A stretch of 64,000 nucleotides of DNA from Mansonella perstans (Eukaryota; Nematoda; Chromadorea; Rhabditida; Onchocercidae), in the NCBI GenBank assembly GCA_037074765.1, contig JBAMDO010000223.1, forward strand, positions 1 to 64,000, read 5' to 3'. The first letter of the stretch is position 1. Each line of letters begins with the position of its first letter. The notes under the pieces are model-generated. The model saw only the letters and a list, made by a program, of their open reading frames with translations, ran no database searches and was not told the origin of the DNA. Shown one piece after another: positions 13,530 to 25,432 of the stretch. Made by a program: the position numbers and the translations under genes.

Positions 13530-15454
13530 TTCATTATTAGTTATGCAGTTCGGTTCGTCCTTTCCATTTCATCATCACGCCACGATTCGCTTTTTGCCTT
13601 TTTTGCCTCAGAAGTCTTTCTCGATACAGAGTAGTCATTTCCTCTTTTTTTCCTTTTTTTTCGACTTCTTATTCAGGTAAAATAATTCAGCGGGTTTATT
13701 GCGATTTGCCTTTTGCAGCTCATTTTTTCACTTTTTCTGGTGGAAATAGATACTAAAAGCTCAGTAACACTTAAACAAATGAAATTACAAGTTCATTGCT
13801 TTTATTACTTAGACGGGCAAAAAACATGATTTCAAAATATTGTCTTTGATATATATATATATATATATATAGCAAAAATATATATATATATTTGTAAATT
13901 TTATTGTAGTCTCATCGATATTTTTAGCTGGAAGAGTTCTGTGTTTGTTTAAAAGTTGACTCTCTGTCATCGCTTTTCGATTCCGTGAATTTTCCTTTTA
14001 ATGTGCCTTCTGGATTTTTTTTTGCGTTTGTATTGTATTTATTTATTTTTGCTTAATCTACTCCTCTTTTGTAGCATTTAATCTTATCATTTAACGCATT
14101 TTTTGCAAAGTGTTTCCTTCTTTGAATGTTTAGTTCTGTTCCCGCGTGCGTTCTCTTTATTATTTGTTATGCCAAATATAGGCGTAGTGTCTTTTTCTCA
14201 ATTTTTCTGAGAGCTGTCGACCTTTCCATGAGGTTAGGTTAGCTCTTGCCCTGCTGCATCCAGTTAAGTTCTCTTCCGGTACAGCTTTGCTCACTATTGT
14301 TAACAAATCACTCCTGTATAAGTAATTCCAATTATCCATGTTTTCTCTCATTATATTAAACTCGATAATAGTTTTTTTGGTGTAGTTCCGCAAAAGGCAC
14401 TTGAATCAGGCATTTACTGATTTCTGTTATCAGTCATTTGCAGAATAATTGTGTCTTTTGTGGAGTCCTCCCAATGTTCTCTGGATGCGGTTTGTGCATC
14501 AGTATTTCTCGAGTTAAGCTGATATTTCATACTTTCTATAAGAAAATGCAACACATTTACTTGTTCATTAATGGATATTTCGGAACATCTGACAATAACA
14601 CTGCTGCTCACCTAAGCTATATAGGTTTTTATTATTCGTGTAGCATAATAAATTTTAAAATGTGTCCCACAGATTTGGTTTATTCTAAATTCAACAGATA
14701 TTCCGGTGTTCGTTGAAAGGATTGTCTACTCTGACGAATGTACCAACTTTATATGTTTTTTTTAAGTCCCTGAAATAATTGTTGTTTGGAACGATATCTT
14801 GTCGTAGATAGAAAGGAAATGCTTTTAGGATTATTCAAGAATACTAAACAGTGCTTTTAGATTCCCTTAGCCACTTTACTGTGATGATAATTTCATAGTC
14901 AACGCAAACTGATTTTCAGATTATGACAATGAGATATGTTTGATGATAATGACGTATATATATATAGCTCTTCGGGACTGTTTTCTGAATTCATATTTTC
15001 ATATTTTAGATTCGTCTATAGTAGATTCATTACGGATTTATGAAAAGTAAAGTGATTTTTCATAATGAGTTCATCTTCATGTGCTTATTACTATTTCCCT
15101 GTTCGAATTATTCTGATTGTTTTCATCTTGTTCTGATGTCTATGTTACTTTCTTTTATATTGCAGTTGGAAGGATTGCATTATGCATTATGTGATGGTTT
15201 TTGGTTTCAACTGCTATTTTATATGTGTGCTTGCTTGCATCCAGACGACGAGTATATGTTTGACAATTGTGGCCAGTTTATTGTAACATCGCGCCGAGTA
15301 ATACAATTATTTTCACCAATTTTTCAATTTTGCTTCCCTTTGTCTAAACGTCAAATGAGATAATCGTCGTTGTTGTTACAAATCTAGTTTGTGATACGAC
15401 AATAATAACGTTTTTAATTCTGGTTTATTTTGGTAAAACACCAGAGCAGATATT
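13530..15454 (+). other. POU gene 3' flank; no confirmed gene
   Basis: This follows the POU gene stop codon and probably begins with its 3' UTR. The open frame 15040-15363 has one coding-like part after an attgcag acceptor at about 15160 (LEGLHYALCDGFWFQ...), but I could not connect it to any start or neighbour exon. A TA-rich palindrome lies at 13851-13890. Confidence 0.45.
13851..13890. repeat. AT dinucleotide palindrome
   Basis: About ten AT units, a short agcaaaa spacer, then about six TA units. The arms are mutually complementary and could extrude as a hairpin. It lies about 320 bp after the POU gene stop codon. Confidence 0.9.
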
Positions 15455-15771
15455 ATGGATACGAGTCCTAAACGCAAAAATCAGAAGGAAATTCTACATC
15501 CGGCACTTATTAGCAAGAACAATAAGGGAAGTCAGTTAATCAAAAAAATTAGTAAAAAGCAAGAAGCGAGACACTGATAATATCAATTGGCTTGTGCATT
15601 GTTTTCTATTTCAAACTGCTGGAGTTCTGGGGGTTTTTTTTTATGTCGGTTTAAAGTATATGCGACAGAAGCAGGTGAATTCCCTACTGGTGACTGAGGT
15701 GCGCCTGCAATTAGTTTCGATGGGTGTAGTGTGGACGAGAAAAGCACTTAGATGGCGTTGAGGATGAAGAT
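15455..15771 (+). pseudogene. Probable small single-pass membrane protein gene with one frameshift
   Basis: An ATG at 15455 opens a 40-codon frame with a very basic N-terminus (MDTSPKRKNQKEIL...) that stops at 15577. A second frame, open from 15539 to the stop at 15769-15771, continues with a hydrophobic segment of about 20 residues around CFLFQTAGVLGVFFYVGL and then a basic tail ending KALRWR. Joined by one frame change near the A-run at 15542-15548 they give a protein of about 90-100 residues with one membrane span. A poly(A) signal AATAAA sits at 15792-15797, just after the second stop, and a caccag acceptor precedes the ATG, which supports a real transcription unit. The frame change could be a true disabling indel, a homopolymer sequencing error, or a roughly 40-nt intron using gtcagt. 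I do not recognise the family. Confidence 0.4.
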
Positions 15772-16674
15772 GTTAACTACTTAAGATGAGGAATAAAAAT
15801 CAGCTTGCATAGATGAATGGATCAGTGTTTTGTTCAATTTAACCCTTCACCAGTTTATTCCGAGATTGTGAATGTTCCAAATACCAAAAAGTTCCAAGCT
15901 CCATTTCGAAGTCATTCCAAGTCTCTATTTTGCTATTTTTAACACCGTCTTCTGTAGAAAATGGAGTAAATTTTTCGCGTGAAAGGTTTGCACCCGTATA
16001 ATAATTTATTGTACAAATCCAGTAAATGATGTTGTGCAAAAATTGTGGTGATCTCGTTTATACTGAATCACAATAAAGCTGATTTATTTCTATATTTACT
16101 TTGTTCATGCTGTTCCCATATCATTCAATAATTGTATGAATCGCTGGCGGGATTGATATCCTCAAAATTATTAAGTTATCATCCTGACATTAAAGGACAG
16201 CTTACAATAGTCACTTGCACATAATTTTGTACTTTCAAGTTCCAAAATATTTATACAGGAAGAGTTCGATAGTATTGAGTGTAAATGTTAACAACGATGT
16301 TATACTTCTGACGTCGATTTATGTACTTTATGCATTTCTTTAAATTTAATCAATGAACTTCAATTAATTCCATTTTTTATTTATTTAAAGTTCTGATATT
16401 ATGGTGCAATATCGAAATTTGGGACTATTTATTAGTTTACTAGAACTATTTCGGCATGTATATTTTAAATTAGTTGAAAAGATGCACACAAAATTAAGAA
16501 AATGCAATAATCGACTAGGAGATGTATAGAACAAAATCAGTTTAAAGATTTTTATAAGTGGATAGCATGCATCATTCAATTAATGGAATCGATGAATGAT
16601 CCATTGTTTCTCATGAGATGCTTCATGATGTCAGCGGATCTGAGACTAATTTAGATATGAAAATAATATTTAAC
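15772..16674. other. Intergenic; poly(A)-signal-like sites
   Basis: AATAAA motifs occur at 15792-15797 and 16072-16077 on the plus strand. I see no coding potential; this is the convergent 3' flank between the plus-strand units and the minus-strand DB-domain gene. Confidence 0.5.
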
Positions 16675-18072
16675 TCATTCTAATGGGATACCACTTTGAT
16701 GGCAGTATAATATTACGTTCAAGTTAAACAGACACGTTGCATCACTGCTACTGATGGCATTGATTCCTTGTCCTGCTGGATCACAAAATCGTAAGCAACG
16801 ATCACCAACTCCCAATTTCCTGTCCGCTAAATTCAAATAATCGCAACACTTGCGATTATCCTGAAACGAAGAACCGATCGTAATTGGATCCAAACGTTAT
16901 GAACTCTTATTTGTCACAAAAATTATTCACAGAGGATTATGAACTCATGTGTTCTATTTTTGTTTCATTAACTCTGCTAGCTAGCACCAAAATTACAACT
17001 GTCTTAATGCTCTTTCGAGACATAAGCGTTACTAAAGTATTCAATGAGAGTTAGTACACATGCTCCATTATTTTCAAAGGTGCTATTGTACGGGAACATG
17101 AGAGAAAAGAAACTCTAGAAATTCAAATACGCTATTAATAAGCAATCATAACATCATATGGATTCCAGTCAAACGAAAATTAATTTGAAATTTACTTAGT
17201 TTTTTGGGTTCCTTCCAGTTCTACTTCTACACTTCTCATGATGAGAACTATTTGGCAAAACAAAGTTTAACAGTAAACAATTCGATTTTTACCTGATTTT
17301 GTGAGGCGCAATAAAGTATAGCACTAATATGTTTCAGGCCACATTTGCTGGATATAATTGCTTTCATCAGCTAGAAATTTATTGCGATATACGGCCTGGG
17401 TAATATAAATTCTTGTGTAAAAAGGATAAATTAATTTGATTGAAAAAATGAGTAATTGAAACATAAAACTGATAGTTATGAATTTGTTTTATGCCAAGTA
17501 CTATCTAAAAATTCTTTACCATCCCCTATGGCGCCTACGGCGAGTTCTTCATATCGTCCCATTATTAAATAAGTTTCAATTAATCAATTAGTAGTTTCTT
17601 CTTACCAAATTTCGGGCTGGAACCTCTTCAATTTCGTATTGACATAGATCATGACATCCTTCTGGCACGTATAGTTGACAACAGTGGTGGAAGAGTACAT
17701 CAGCTCGATTCCTAGTGACACATGGACTGTAATCCGTTTCCGGATGACTGCATCTTCCCTAATATAATGCTCCTGTTAAGCGGAATGATTGTAAAATATC
17801 TGCGCCATCACCAAAATTACGTAATAACTTTAAAAGGCTTGGAGAAAATAAATCAATTATGAGTTTAGAAAAGATAGGATATCTTCAAGCATATGTAATA
17901 CAGTCCTGCTTTGATGATCTAACAGTACACAATATTAGTTCCTAATATATACCTGAGAATTTTAAGGAAGAAAATAAAAACTCCCTGTCAGGACCTTTTC
18001 CTCATTTGCTTTGCAGATTGTGGCAAACTGAATGACAGTAATTAATGAGAGCAAAATTATTTTCGAAAACAT
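16675..18072 (-). CDS. Secreted nematode DB-domain protein, 4 exons
   Basis: Minus-strand exons, 5' to 3': 18072-17995, 17758-17606, 17370-17293, 16860-16675. All junctions are phase 0, giving 164 residues. The first exon encodes a signal peptide (MFSKIILLSLITVIQF, cleavage near ICKA). The mature part carries the cysteine pattern of the nematode DB module: CSHPETDYSPC, HHCCQLYVPEGCHDLCQY, YCASQNQDNRKCC, GDRCLRFCDPAG, and a terminal CLFNLNVILYCHQSG. The DB module is a nematode cysteine-rich extracellular domain of unknown biochemical role. The product should be secreted and disulphide-bonded. The first donor (gtcctg) is weak, and I accept it because it alone keeps phase and places the mature domain directly after the signal peptide. 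Confidence 0.8.
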
Positions 18073-20462
18073 TCTCTTGAAACACAGAGTTTTTTCTAAA
18101 ATTAAAGATTTGTATTCGCTTATTAATTAAGTTTGCTTCGCGAGCATAGTTCATACGAATACATATGTGTAAATTGTTTGCAATAGAATTATTAATTCTG
18201 TAAACGCATGAATACCTGAATACAAATTAAATGAGAAGTTACAGTGAAATGACAGCTATTTTGGGCGCACAACTGGATTGAGTAAATGTAAAACGATACC
18301 AAATGCTGTGGATGGATGCATTTTTCAAGGATGAATCATGTCATGTTAAATCTATGATGGCCGGTATTCGGGTCAATTTTATTCCTGCAACACGGATGCA
18401 AATCCACAAAATGGGTAAAATTCAATAAGAATGGCAATTCTTTCCTATTTATCCCTCCGTTTCTCAATCCAGACATTTCAAAATAATCAATTATCACTGC
18501 AGTATTAAAAATAAAGAAGATTCGTTATACATTTTGACCCAAATCGATAGAAATATTTCCTGTCTTAAATTACAGCACTTTATTTTAGGATCTCAGAAAT
18601 GAGACAGAAAGTAAAAGCTTTTTTAGTAATGAGGGAATAGAAGGGACTTCAATCCTTCTCAAACATTTCGGTTGCCATTTTCTAGTGATATTATTTATTT
18701 TTTCACTTACAAAGATTGTTTTACTCAATAAGACAAGTAATGCAAATTTTAAACCTGAATTATATTATTATCCTTTTCGTTCTCCTACTGATTTCCTACT
18801 GATTGCTGAGATTATTCTGTAAACAACACATTCTTTTACAACTTCTGTTTCATTTTTATTACAAATGCGAAATACTTACGCTTCGTCATTCTTTCTATCC
18901 ATATATAACCACTTTCGAAGATCAGAATTTAAGCTCTGCTTTCCATTCTTTCTTGAAAACCTGAATAGTAAATACAGAAATAGTAAGTAAAATATGTATA
19001 CTGGAATTGTAGAATTTCGGTTTTTTTATTATACAGTAATATTTACTACTTGCAAGATTACTTCAGCAAATACGCCTAATTTGTCTCATGTCCCTAAAAA
19101 ATAACCATATTTTGATTTGATGGCACTGACATCGGTAAAAATGTCGCTTCAGCATCTGCTTATGATATTTTCCTCCTATTGTAGATTTTGGAATTAGGTA
19201 TAAATTGATTTCCGACCGGACATTTCTAATGATATTCATTAATGCAGTTATTTCTATGGGTAAAGAATGGTTCAGCGAATGAGTCAAACCTTGAATTTCA
19301 GGTGGAGTGATTTCAATATCTTCTCGGATGGAATGTTAGCGGATGTGATTGTTCTGGAGCGGATGTGATTGCTCTGGAAAATGGAACAGTTTGGATCATA
19401 ACTGAATACCTTAGCTAGGTAATCAGGTGACTGATTTAGCAAGTGAAGTAAAGAAATTTGCTGGGAGCTATAATGCTTTTAAAATGTGAAAACTTAAGCT
19501 ATGTTTTGAATTATCCATTATGTTTTAGTAAACAAATTCAGATATCTCACTCTTCGAGTAGCAAATAAAGGATTTGGGTATTTAATATTTCCAGCAATAA
19601 AATTTAAATACGCTATTTGTTGTTTTCAAATTGTAAAATCCCTTTAAAGTAACAAAGCTTCATTTATTAAAAATGAAATTTTATAGGATTTTCTTGAAAG
19701 ATGAAATTCAAAAAATGGAATTGCGAAATATCACATTTACAAAACAGTTCGTAGTTTTCGCACCATCTAGAACAATTTCAGGATTTAATGTCACCATTAA
19801 AGATACTAACTTACCATTGGTAAGATGATTTAGATATACTTTACTGGTTAAATCACATTTCTAATAGCTTATTAATTTTCCAGCAGCGAAGATCAAATTT
19901 TAAGTGCAGTTACTATGGCAAAGTTTGAGTGCACTTTGGAAATAAATTTAAATCCTAATAAGTATTCCTTCAAAACACAAACCAAATCAGAAAATGTCCA
20001 ACGAATTAATCCGTTTTGGAAGGAAATCCATACACTTTATGAATTACATGAGTGGAATTCATGCACCACGTCACAACCTGCTGATTAGTCATTTCATGCG
20101 GTCTTCATTTTTTGTGGCAAGAACGGTCTTCATTTTTGTGGCAAATTGACCGCTACACATCCATGTTTTACATAATTAACGTATTTTCCTGACGTATACG
20201 TGCACAACTTACATCACTTGCACGATAATTACATCTCAATGAGCATATTTGGTTTATCATTAATAGAAAATCTTAATTAGCAAATATTTATCCGAGATCC
20301 ACTCTTCATCATGAGAAAAAACAAATTTGACGCATAAATGGAAGCACACAACAAATAATAATAACGCGAATGCTTTTCAAGAAACAATAATTATATTGCG
20401 AATAACTTTTTCAAGAAAAATTAATCTGTACAAAATAAATGCAACATTTGATTCGATGGCAT
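18073..20462. other. Intergenic; no gene seen
   Basis: No exon with acceptable splice context was found on either strand. Two small direct duplications are present: a 20-bp pair at 19339-19378 (gcggatgtgattgttctgga and a near copy), and a pair of about 24 bp at 20098-20145 (cggtcttcattt...gtggcaa). Confidence 0.45.
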
Positions 20463-21573
20463 TCAAGCACTGAATCGTAGGGCTTCCAGCGGTTTACTAA
20501 TATAGCTTAGTTGATTACTTAATTCAACCAAATCTTCTTCAAGGCCACTACCATTATCAGAATTTTCTGATTCACCATCACCGCTAAAAATCATTCAATT
20601 TTTACTAATCGACATGTGTGTAATGGGTAATGAAAAATTTTCAAGAGACTTTTAAAATGGAAATATCTTTCAATAACGAAAATGAAAGTTAAACATTAAT
20701 TACTTAATCTGATGCAGCTAACAAAAAAAAACTGACACTATATAGCCACACAATTGGAACGACCACGCTTAGCCATACGTGAAGCTGTTATCATAGAAGA
20801 TGGAAGCGACACTCATATTAACAATCTGGAAATCGTATGCAAGTGCATACACGATAGCCTGCATATTATCTGCCTCCACTGACGAAGAATCAAATAACGA
20901 CGTATATCGTGGTGTTCTTTTAGTACCCTAAAGTTTCTGATAAAAATCCAATCCGTTATTGAAAGATATCTCTATCATTCAGTCATCTCCAGTGTAACTC
21001 CCGACACAGGGAAAACAGCAAGCCCGAAAACCCGAAAAGACTGGGATTCGGGTGAATAGAATAATCCTGCTCTATTAAGCATATTCTCCCCTTCAATATT
21101 ACATACTTAAAATAAACCTGAAATGTAGAATAACTAGAACGGGATTCACCAGATGCTTATCGACAATAGTACCCGGTTTGATATTCTGTTCTGCTGCTCG
21201 TTCCTGCGCACGAATATTCTAAAAATTACTGTGCTTAGAATCGAAAGGAATTAGTAGGAAAAAGTAAAATAGTACGTACAGAGAGCTAGAATAACAACAT
21301 AAAACATTCAATTCGCTCGGACAAAAAATTCTTAAATATTCAAGTGTAACGTGAACTGAACAGAGTAACGCCTTCTGTAATTAATAATCCTATCCACTGA
21401 TAAACTTTTAAATCTCAAAAAATATAATTTTAATAAAAGGTTCAACTGACTTTCCTATAAATGTGCAGGTTGTGTATCTTTGTGAGCACAATAAAAGTGA
21501 TGTGGGGGCGATAGCGAGATCCACCAGCCATCTGGCATGCCTTTTTGATCTGTTTCACTTCCGTGTTCATTAT
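20463..21573 (-). pseudogene. Decayed Argonaute gene (PIWI-domain C-terminal part)
   Basis: Read on the minus strand, four exon-like blocks follow Argonaute order. 21573 to about 21447 has TEVKQIKKACQMAG then SRYRPHITFIVLTK. 21218-21118 has NIKPGTIVDKHLVNPVL. 20927 to about 20760 begins GTKRTPRYTSLFD and contains QAIVYALAYDFQIVNMSVA. 20583-20463 ends in PLEALRFSA plus stop. These match the conserved Argonaute sequence: the ITFIVVxKRH strand, the NIxPGTxVD loop, and the short terminal block ending in a small residue. Damage: the block after VNPVLV needs a one-base correction before FYxS, the third block goes out of frame before the AKRG motif (TYG stop, with MAKRGRSN in the next frame), and the N-terminal half is absent. 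The retained introns mean it arose by segmental duplication rather than retrotransposition. Confidence 0.65.
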
Positions 21574-21957
21574 CTAAAGTAGGATTAAAAAGCGGAATCC
21601 TTCTACTAACACTCAGAAAAAATGATTAATTACTGCATTTCCGAAATTCGAATCAAATAAACCAGCAAACTGAAGCTTACAAATGTGTAGAAATACAAGT
21701 TAACAAAAAAAACTCACATATTTGTACTGTCCATCGGATATGCCATCTCGAATAACACAAAATACCTCGCAAAGATTCGTAAAGTGATTGAAACTTAACT
21801 AAAACGAATAGTACCTAAAAAATGTACCATTATATAATATTATTTCATTCGTAACTCCTATTTCTATTACTTCTACTTTTGATATCATATAATTTCGAGG
21901 TTTCATATAAATTATTATTCACATGTTATGTATATAATACACATAAACATAATATAC

Positions 21958-23073
21958 CTAAAGCTGTCTCGCCATTATTTGTTTCTGCATTAATATCACT
22001 GCCATACTCGCAAAGGAATTTAACAAGATCGGATTTAGCCTAACAAGCTGCGGCGTGGACTGGCATCCAGAAATTATTATCCCATACTGATGCCGAAACA
22101 CCACATCCTAGCAAGAATGCTGAGACGTCATAGTGTCGTGAATTTCTTGTGAGAGGTCGACTGTCAGCCAATATTTTCCAGCGGTTTGATCAAGGAGCGT
22201 TGTGTTGGGTTGAATTGATTGTGTTTTGGATTAAGTTTGTGTGATTGGATTGAGTTACGGGAACACCTCAAACTTGGGTAATTAAACCTTTATTAAAAAT
22301 ATTAGCAAACGCAAACGTAGATATTTGATGCAGGAGGAAAAAATCGGGTAAGGAATAAGTGAGTAATTAAATGAAGCAAGAAATTAATGAATGAATGTAT
22401 GAATGATTGAATATACAAATGTGCGAATGTACAGTTTGAGGATCGAGAGTCTATATATAGTCGTAGAGGAGGCGGGATTAATGGCTTAAGACAAAGGTCG
22501 TAAGGTCACAATGATAAAGGAGTTAGATTAATTATGGTTCATTGTGGGTAAGTTACAACGGCGGTATCTTTGATGTGATACAGAACAGAATGTGATTTAC
22601 ATAGACAAAAAATGTCACAACGAATGTTACAGGAGAATTACTAATTTACACTAAGAGCAGATCACTTTCCCGAATTCGGTTTTTCCGACACATAGTAACC
22701 ATTAGCTACTACTATGTGTAGCTAAAAAACTGTAATTATGATCTAGTGGAATAATATCCATCTTCTGAACTTCGAGCTAATGATTTCTCTATGCAAATCA
22801 TGTTACTGTTTTTGGCTAATAGCTTGCTGAGACAGCAGATCGAAGGAACTCATGAAGTTCTTCCAAAGGAGCAAACTTCCATATTTTTATTGGCTAATAT
22901 AAAATTTAGTGTAAACCATAAAATGCTTATGGTTTACAACTGTGCTCCCATTTGATTGTAAACCATAAAATGTGCTCCCATCTGATTGCTTTACATCTAG
23001 CGGATGTCCCTCTTGCCCCAGTAATTTCATTTCATTCAACATTTGTTTTTCAACTGCACCACGCTGATCATCT
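21958..23073 (-). pseudogene. Decayed ankyrin-repeat gene, PP1-regulatory-subunit (PPP1R16/MYPT)-like
   Basis: Two minus-strand blocks. About 23071-22960 reads GAVEKQMLNEMKLLGQEG then HPLDVKQSDGST, an N-terminal ankyrin start of the MYPT/PPP1R16 kind. About 22140-21958 reads DVSAFLLGCGVSASVWDNN, then WMPVHAAAC, a stop, then AKSDLVKFLCEYGSDINAE. The TAG at 22040-22042 falls where ankyrin repeats of this family have Trp, a single-base TGG-to-TAG change. After SDGST the expected LLHVAAANGY is replaced by sequence from a local duplication at 22919-22991. About 800 bp separating the two blocks shows no ankyrin coding. The parent gene would target protein phosphatase 1; the parent assignment is inference from motif memory. 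Confidence 0.6.
22905..22991. repeat. Short inverted plus direct repeat cluster
   Basis: gtaaaccataaa and its complement ttatggtttac flank a 5-base spacer and can form an 11-bp hairpin. The same gtaaaccataaaatg element recurs about 50 bp later, and tgtgctcccatttgattg is repeated with one change. The cluster interrupts the ankyrin pseudogene and probably arose by a template-switch duplication. Confidence 0.7.
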
Positions 23074-23508
23074 TAAAATAATGCAAAAGTCATTCAAATC
23101 AAAAACAGGCAAGCCTACACATTGTAAGGATCAAGACTTAATTTGCAAAAACTTACAGATCCTAGACCTCTCCGATGCGAACTTATGTAATGTTTATGCT
23201 TCCTTTGCTCCTTTCTTTTCCCAACTCTGTTTTTTACAATTTGTAAGTCTAAGTAATCTTTTTATTTTAACGGTAAGTGTGATTTATACGGGTTCCAATA
23301 ATAACAGTAGCATTAGTAGTAAAGTAAGTTTACTTGATAGCTTTTTTTATTTGGTAGATTTACTTGGTAACTGTTTCATACTGATATATTTTTAAGAGCA
23401 TTCTGAACCTTCACTACAAGTACAGCAATTTCTACTGCTTTTCTAAATAGTATTTTAAGTAAAGCTGCGATGGAATGAAACATTATTTCAAGGAGCAATT
23501 TTTACGAA

Positions 23509-24247
23509 ATGGATTTATCTTCCATGCAAATATTTCCGAAATGGTGCGAGCCTTTGTTCCAGAAATTTTTTGATGTAATTTCCAAATATCCTGGTCCGGT
23601 TATTGCGGTTATACTGATTTACTGCATTGGTCATATTATTTTCAAAAAAATTGTCGATCCTCAACGCTATGAATAGTACAGTAAACATTTTGCTTTTTTC
23701 AACAGTTGAAATCATTCTAAGACTGAATGAAATAAATGCTACACTACGAGTATCAAAAAATATTCAAAGATTAGAGTTGTTATAACTCATCAAAATATTT
23801 TTCCTTATTTAGAATCCGTTTTGCGATATGAAGGGACATTGCAGTTGCTGAAAGATGATTTAGAAAAAAATTATGAGGAATATCATTGGAACAATCCAGA
23901 ATTCTGCAAAGCTTATCTTGCGGTACAATGATTTATTGAACTGTAAATTGAAATTGCAGCTTTTAAATACAAGTTCTGAATTTTCACATCCAAACTGTGT
24001 TACTAAGCTTCATTTCATTGTCATTTGCAAGTATAGATGAAAGAGAGAAATCGCAATTGTACACAGCTTATCGTGAACTACGCACGATGGCAAAACGTGA
24101 TTCCTGTGGAAAATTGATCCGCATGATAGACGATGGATTCGCTTTGATTACATCAAGACCTCGAATAGATAAAATGTGTTATGTAAATTTCATTTTCTCC
24201 CTGTTCAAGTCGAAGTATCAAGCAAAAATTTTTACAACTGTATAAAT
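23509..24247 (+). CDS. Unresolved small gene(s): membrane peptide and coiled-coil-like exons
   Basis: An intact 55-codon frame at 23509-23676 begins MDLSSMQIFPKWCEP and has one hydrophobic span (PGPVIAVILIYCIGHIIF) before a basic tail. Downstream are three further coding-like pieces: after an aacag acceptor near 23705 (EIILRLNEINATLRVSKNIQ), at about 23818-23929 (DDLEKNYEEYHWNNPEFCKA, donor gtacaa), and at 24033-24247 (EREKSQLYTAYRELRTMAKR, then CGKLIRMIDDGFALITSR). Codon content and the charged, helical character look genuine, but I could not find one set of splice sites that keeps phase through all pieces. It may be two genes, a gene with an exon I missed, or a decaying gene. No family recognised. 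Confidence 0.35.
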
Positions 24248-25432
24248 CACAGCAATGTCAGAGTAACAATTTGTGAATAAACATGCATTAATAGCTCTTC
24301 AAGTTGCAAGCATTGTGTCGCTGTCATTGTGCATATTTTACCATGGAAGCTACATTTTTACAATGGAAGCTACAATATTGTAAAAAATGTTCAAAGTATA
24401 AAAGAAAAGCGCAAAAACGTGCAGCTTCTATTCATTCAGAAAAAAACTTGTGAAAATACTATTTATGCGGGACAATAAAATAAAAAATAAATACTTGAAG
24501 AAAGTGAAATCAGATGACAATGTTGTGAAACCTAAAATAGTTTACAATGTATATCGAAATAACTAAAGTAAAATTTCTCAGATTGATTAAAACAAATCCA
24601 TAAAAATATTTGTAATATGAATTATGAAGATGTAGTATGAAGATTATTATTTTGAATAGTGGTTCGCATAAACTTTTACTGTATAAGGAGCCCGCAAAAG
24701 GAATCGGCAGTTCAGTACAGTTTAGTCGGTATAGGACGACTCTGATTCAGACCAAATCCGAAATGCGTTCCATTCAGTCCATCTTAGAACTACCTCTCCA
24801 TAACCAATATACTAAACCATTGTATTCTCTGCAAATTGTATTATAAGGATTTATCCTCCGTCTATTAGTAAACCGCTATTCCAAATTATTCGTTTATGCA
24901 AACAACAAAAAAACTTCATCAGGATTCAGTCATCAGGCTCACTCGCAAAACTATTTCTCCACAAGTCTTTAATATACGATGCTCGAATGCTTGATAAAAA
25001 CCTTGACTTAAATGACATAAAGCAACTTATTTGAAATATGTATTATATAACTTACTAATGCTTATAAATTTAAAAGAAGGATGTTATTTTCTATATTTCT
25101 GTTGATTTTTTATCACTCATTTTTTCTCTTTGTACATACCGACATGTAATTAAAAATTTCATCGGCATATAGATGTTTATGGCAACGGATCACTCACATT
25201 AATTTCGTTTTGATTCGTTTATTGTCTTGAATTTCGATGACTAATATTAATATAACTCGTATTAACATGAAGCGATGCACCATAAACAACTGCTAATACA
25301 AAGGGTGAGCTTCAAGTTGAAAGAAAAAAATAAGCTTATCCTAAGCATAATAATAATTATGAAAGAATTATGCAAAACAAACGATAAATTTTAAACTAGC
25401 TGTTTTTTTTTTCATGAACTTCGGATAGTACA
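24248..25432. other. Intergenic; nothing recognised
   Basis: No supported exon, RNA gene or repeat. The open frame at 24637-24846 lacks splice context and protein-like composition. Confidence 0.45.

Noticed and set aside
20720..20920. Plus-strand frame reading LERPRLAIREAVIIEDGSD
   Set aside because: It is the complement of the Argonaute block that has clear PIWI motifs on the minus strand.
20463..21573. Functional Argonaute gene
   Set aside because: In-frame stop, frame changes before AKRG and after VNPVLV, and absence of the N, PAZ and MID regions.
22952..23395. 147-codon plus-strand open frame
   Set aside because: It is antisense to the ankyrin pseudogene block, which explains its openness; its own composition is not protein-like.
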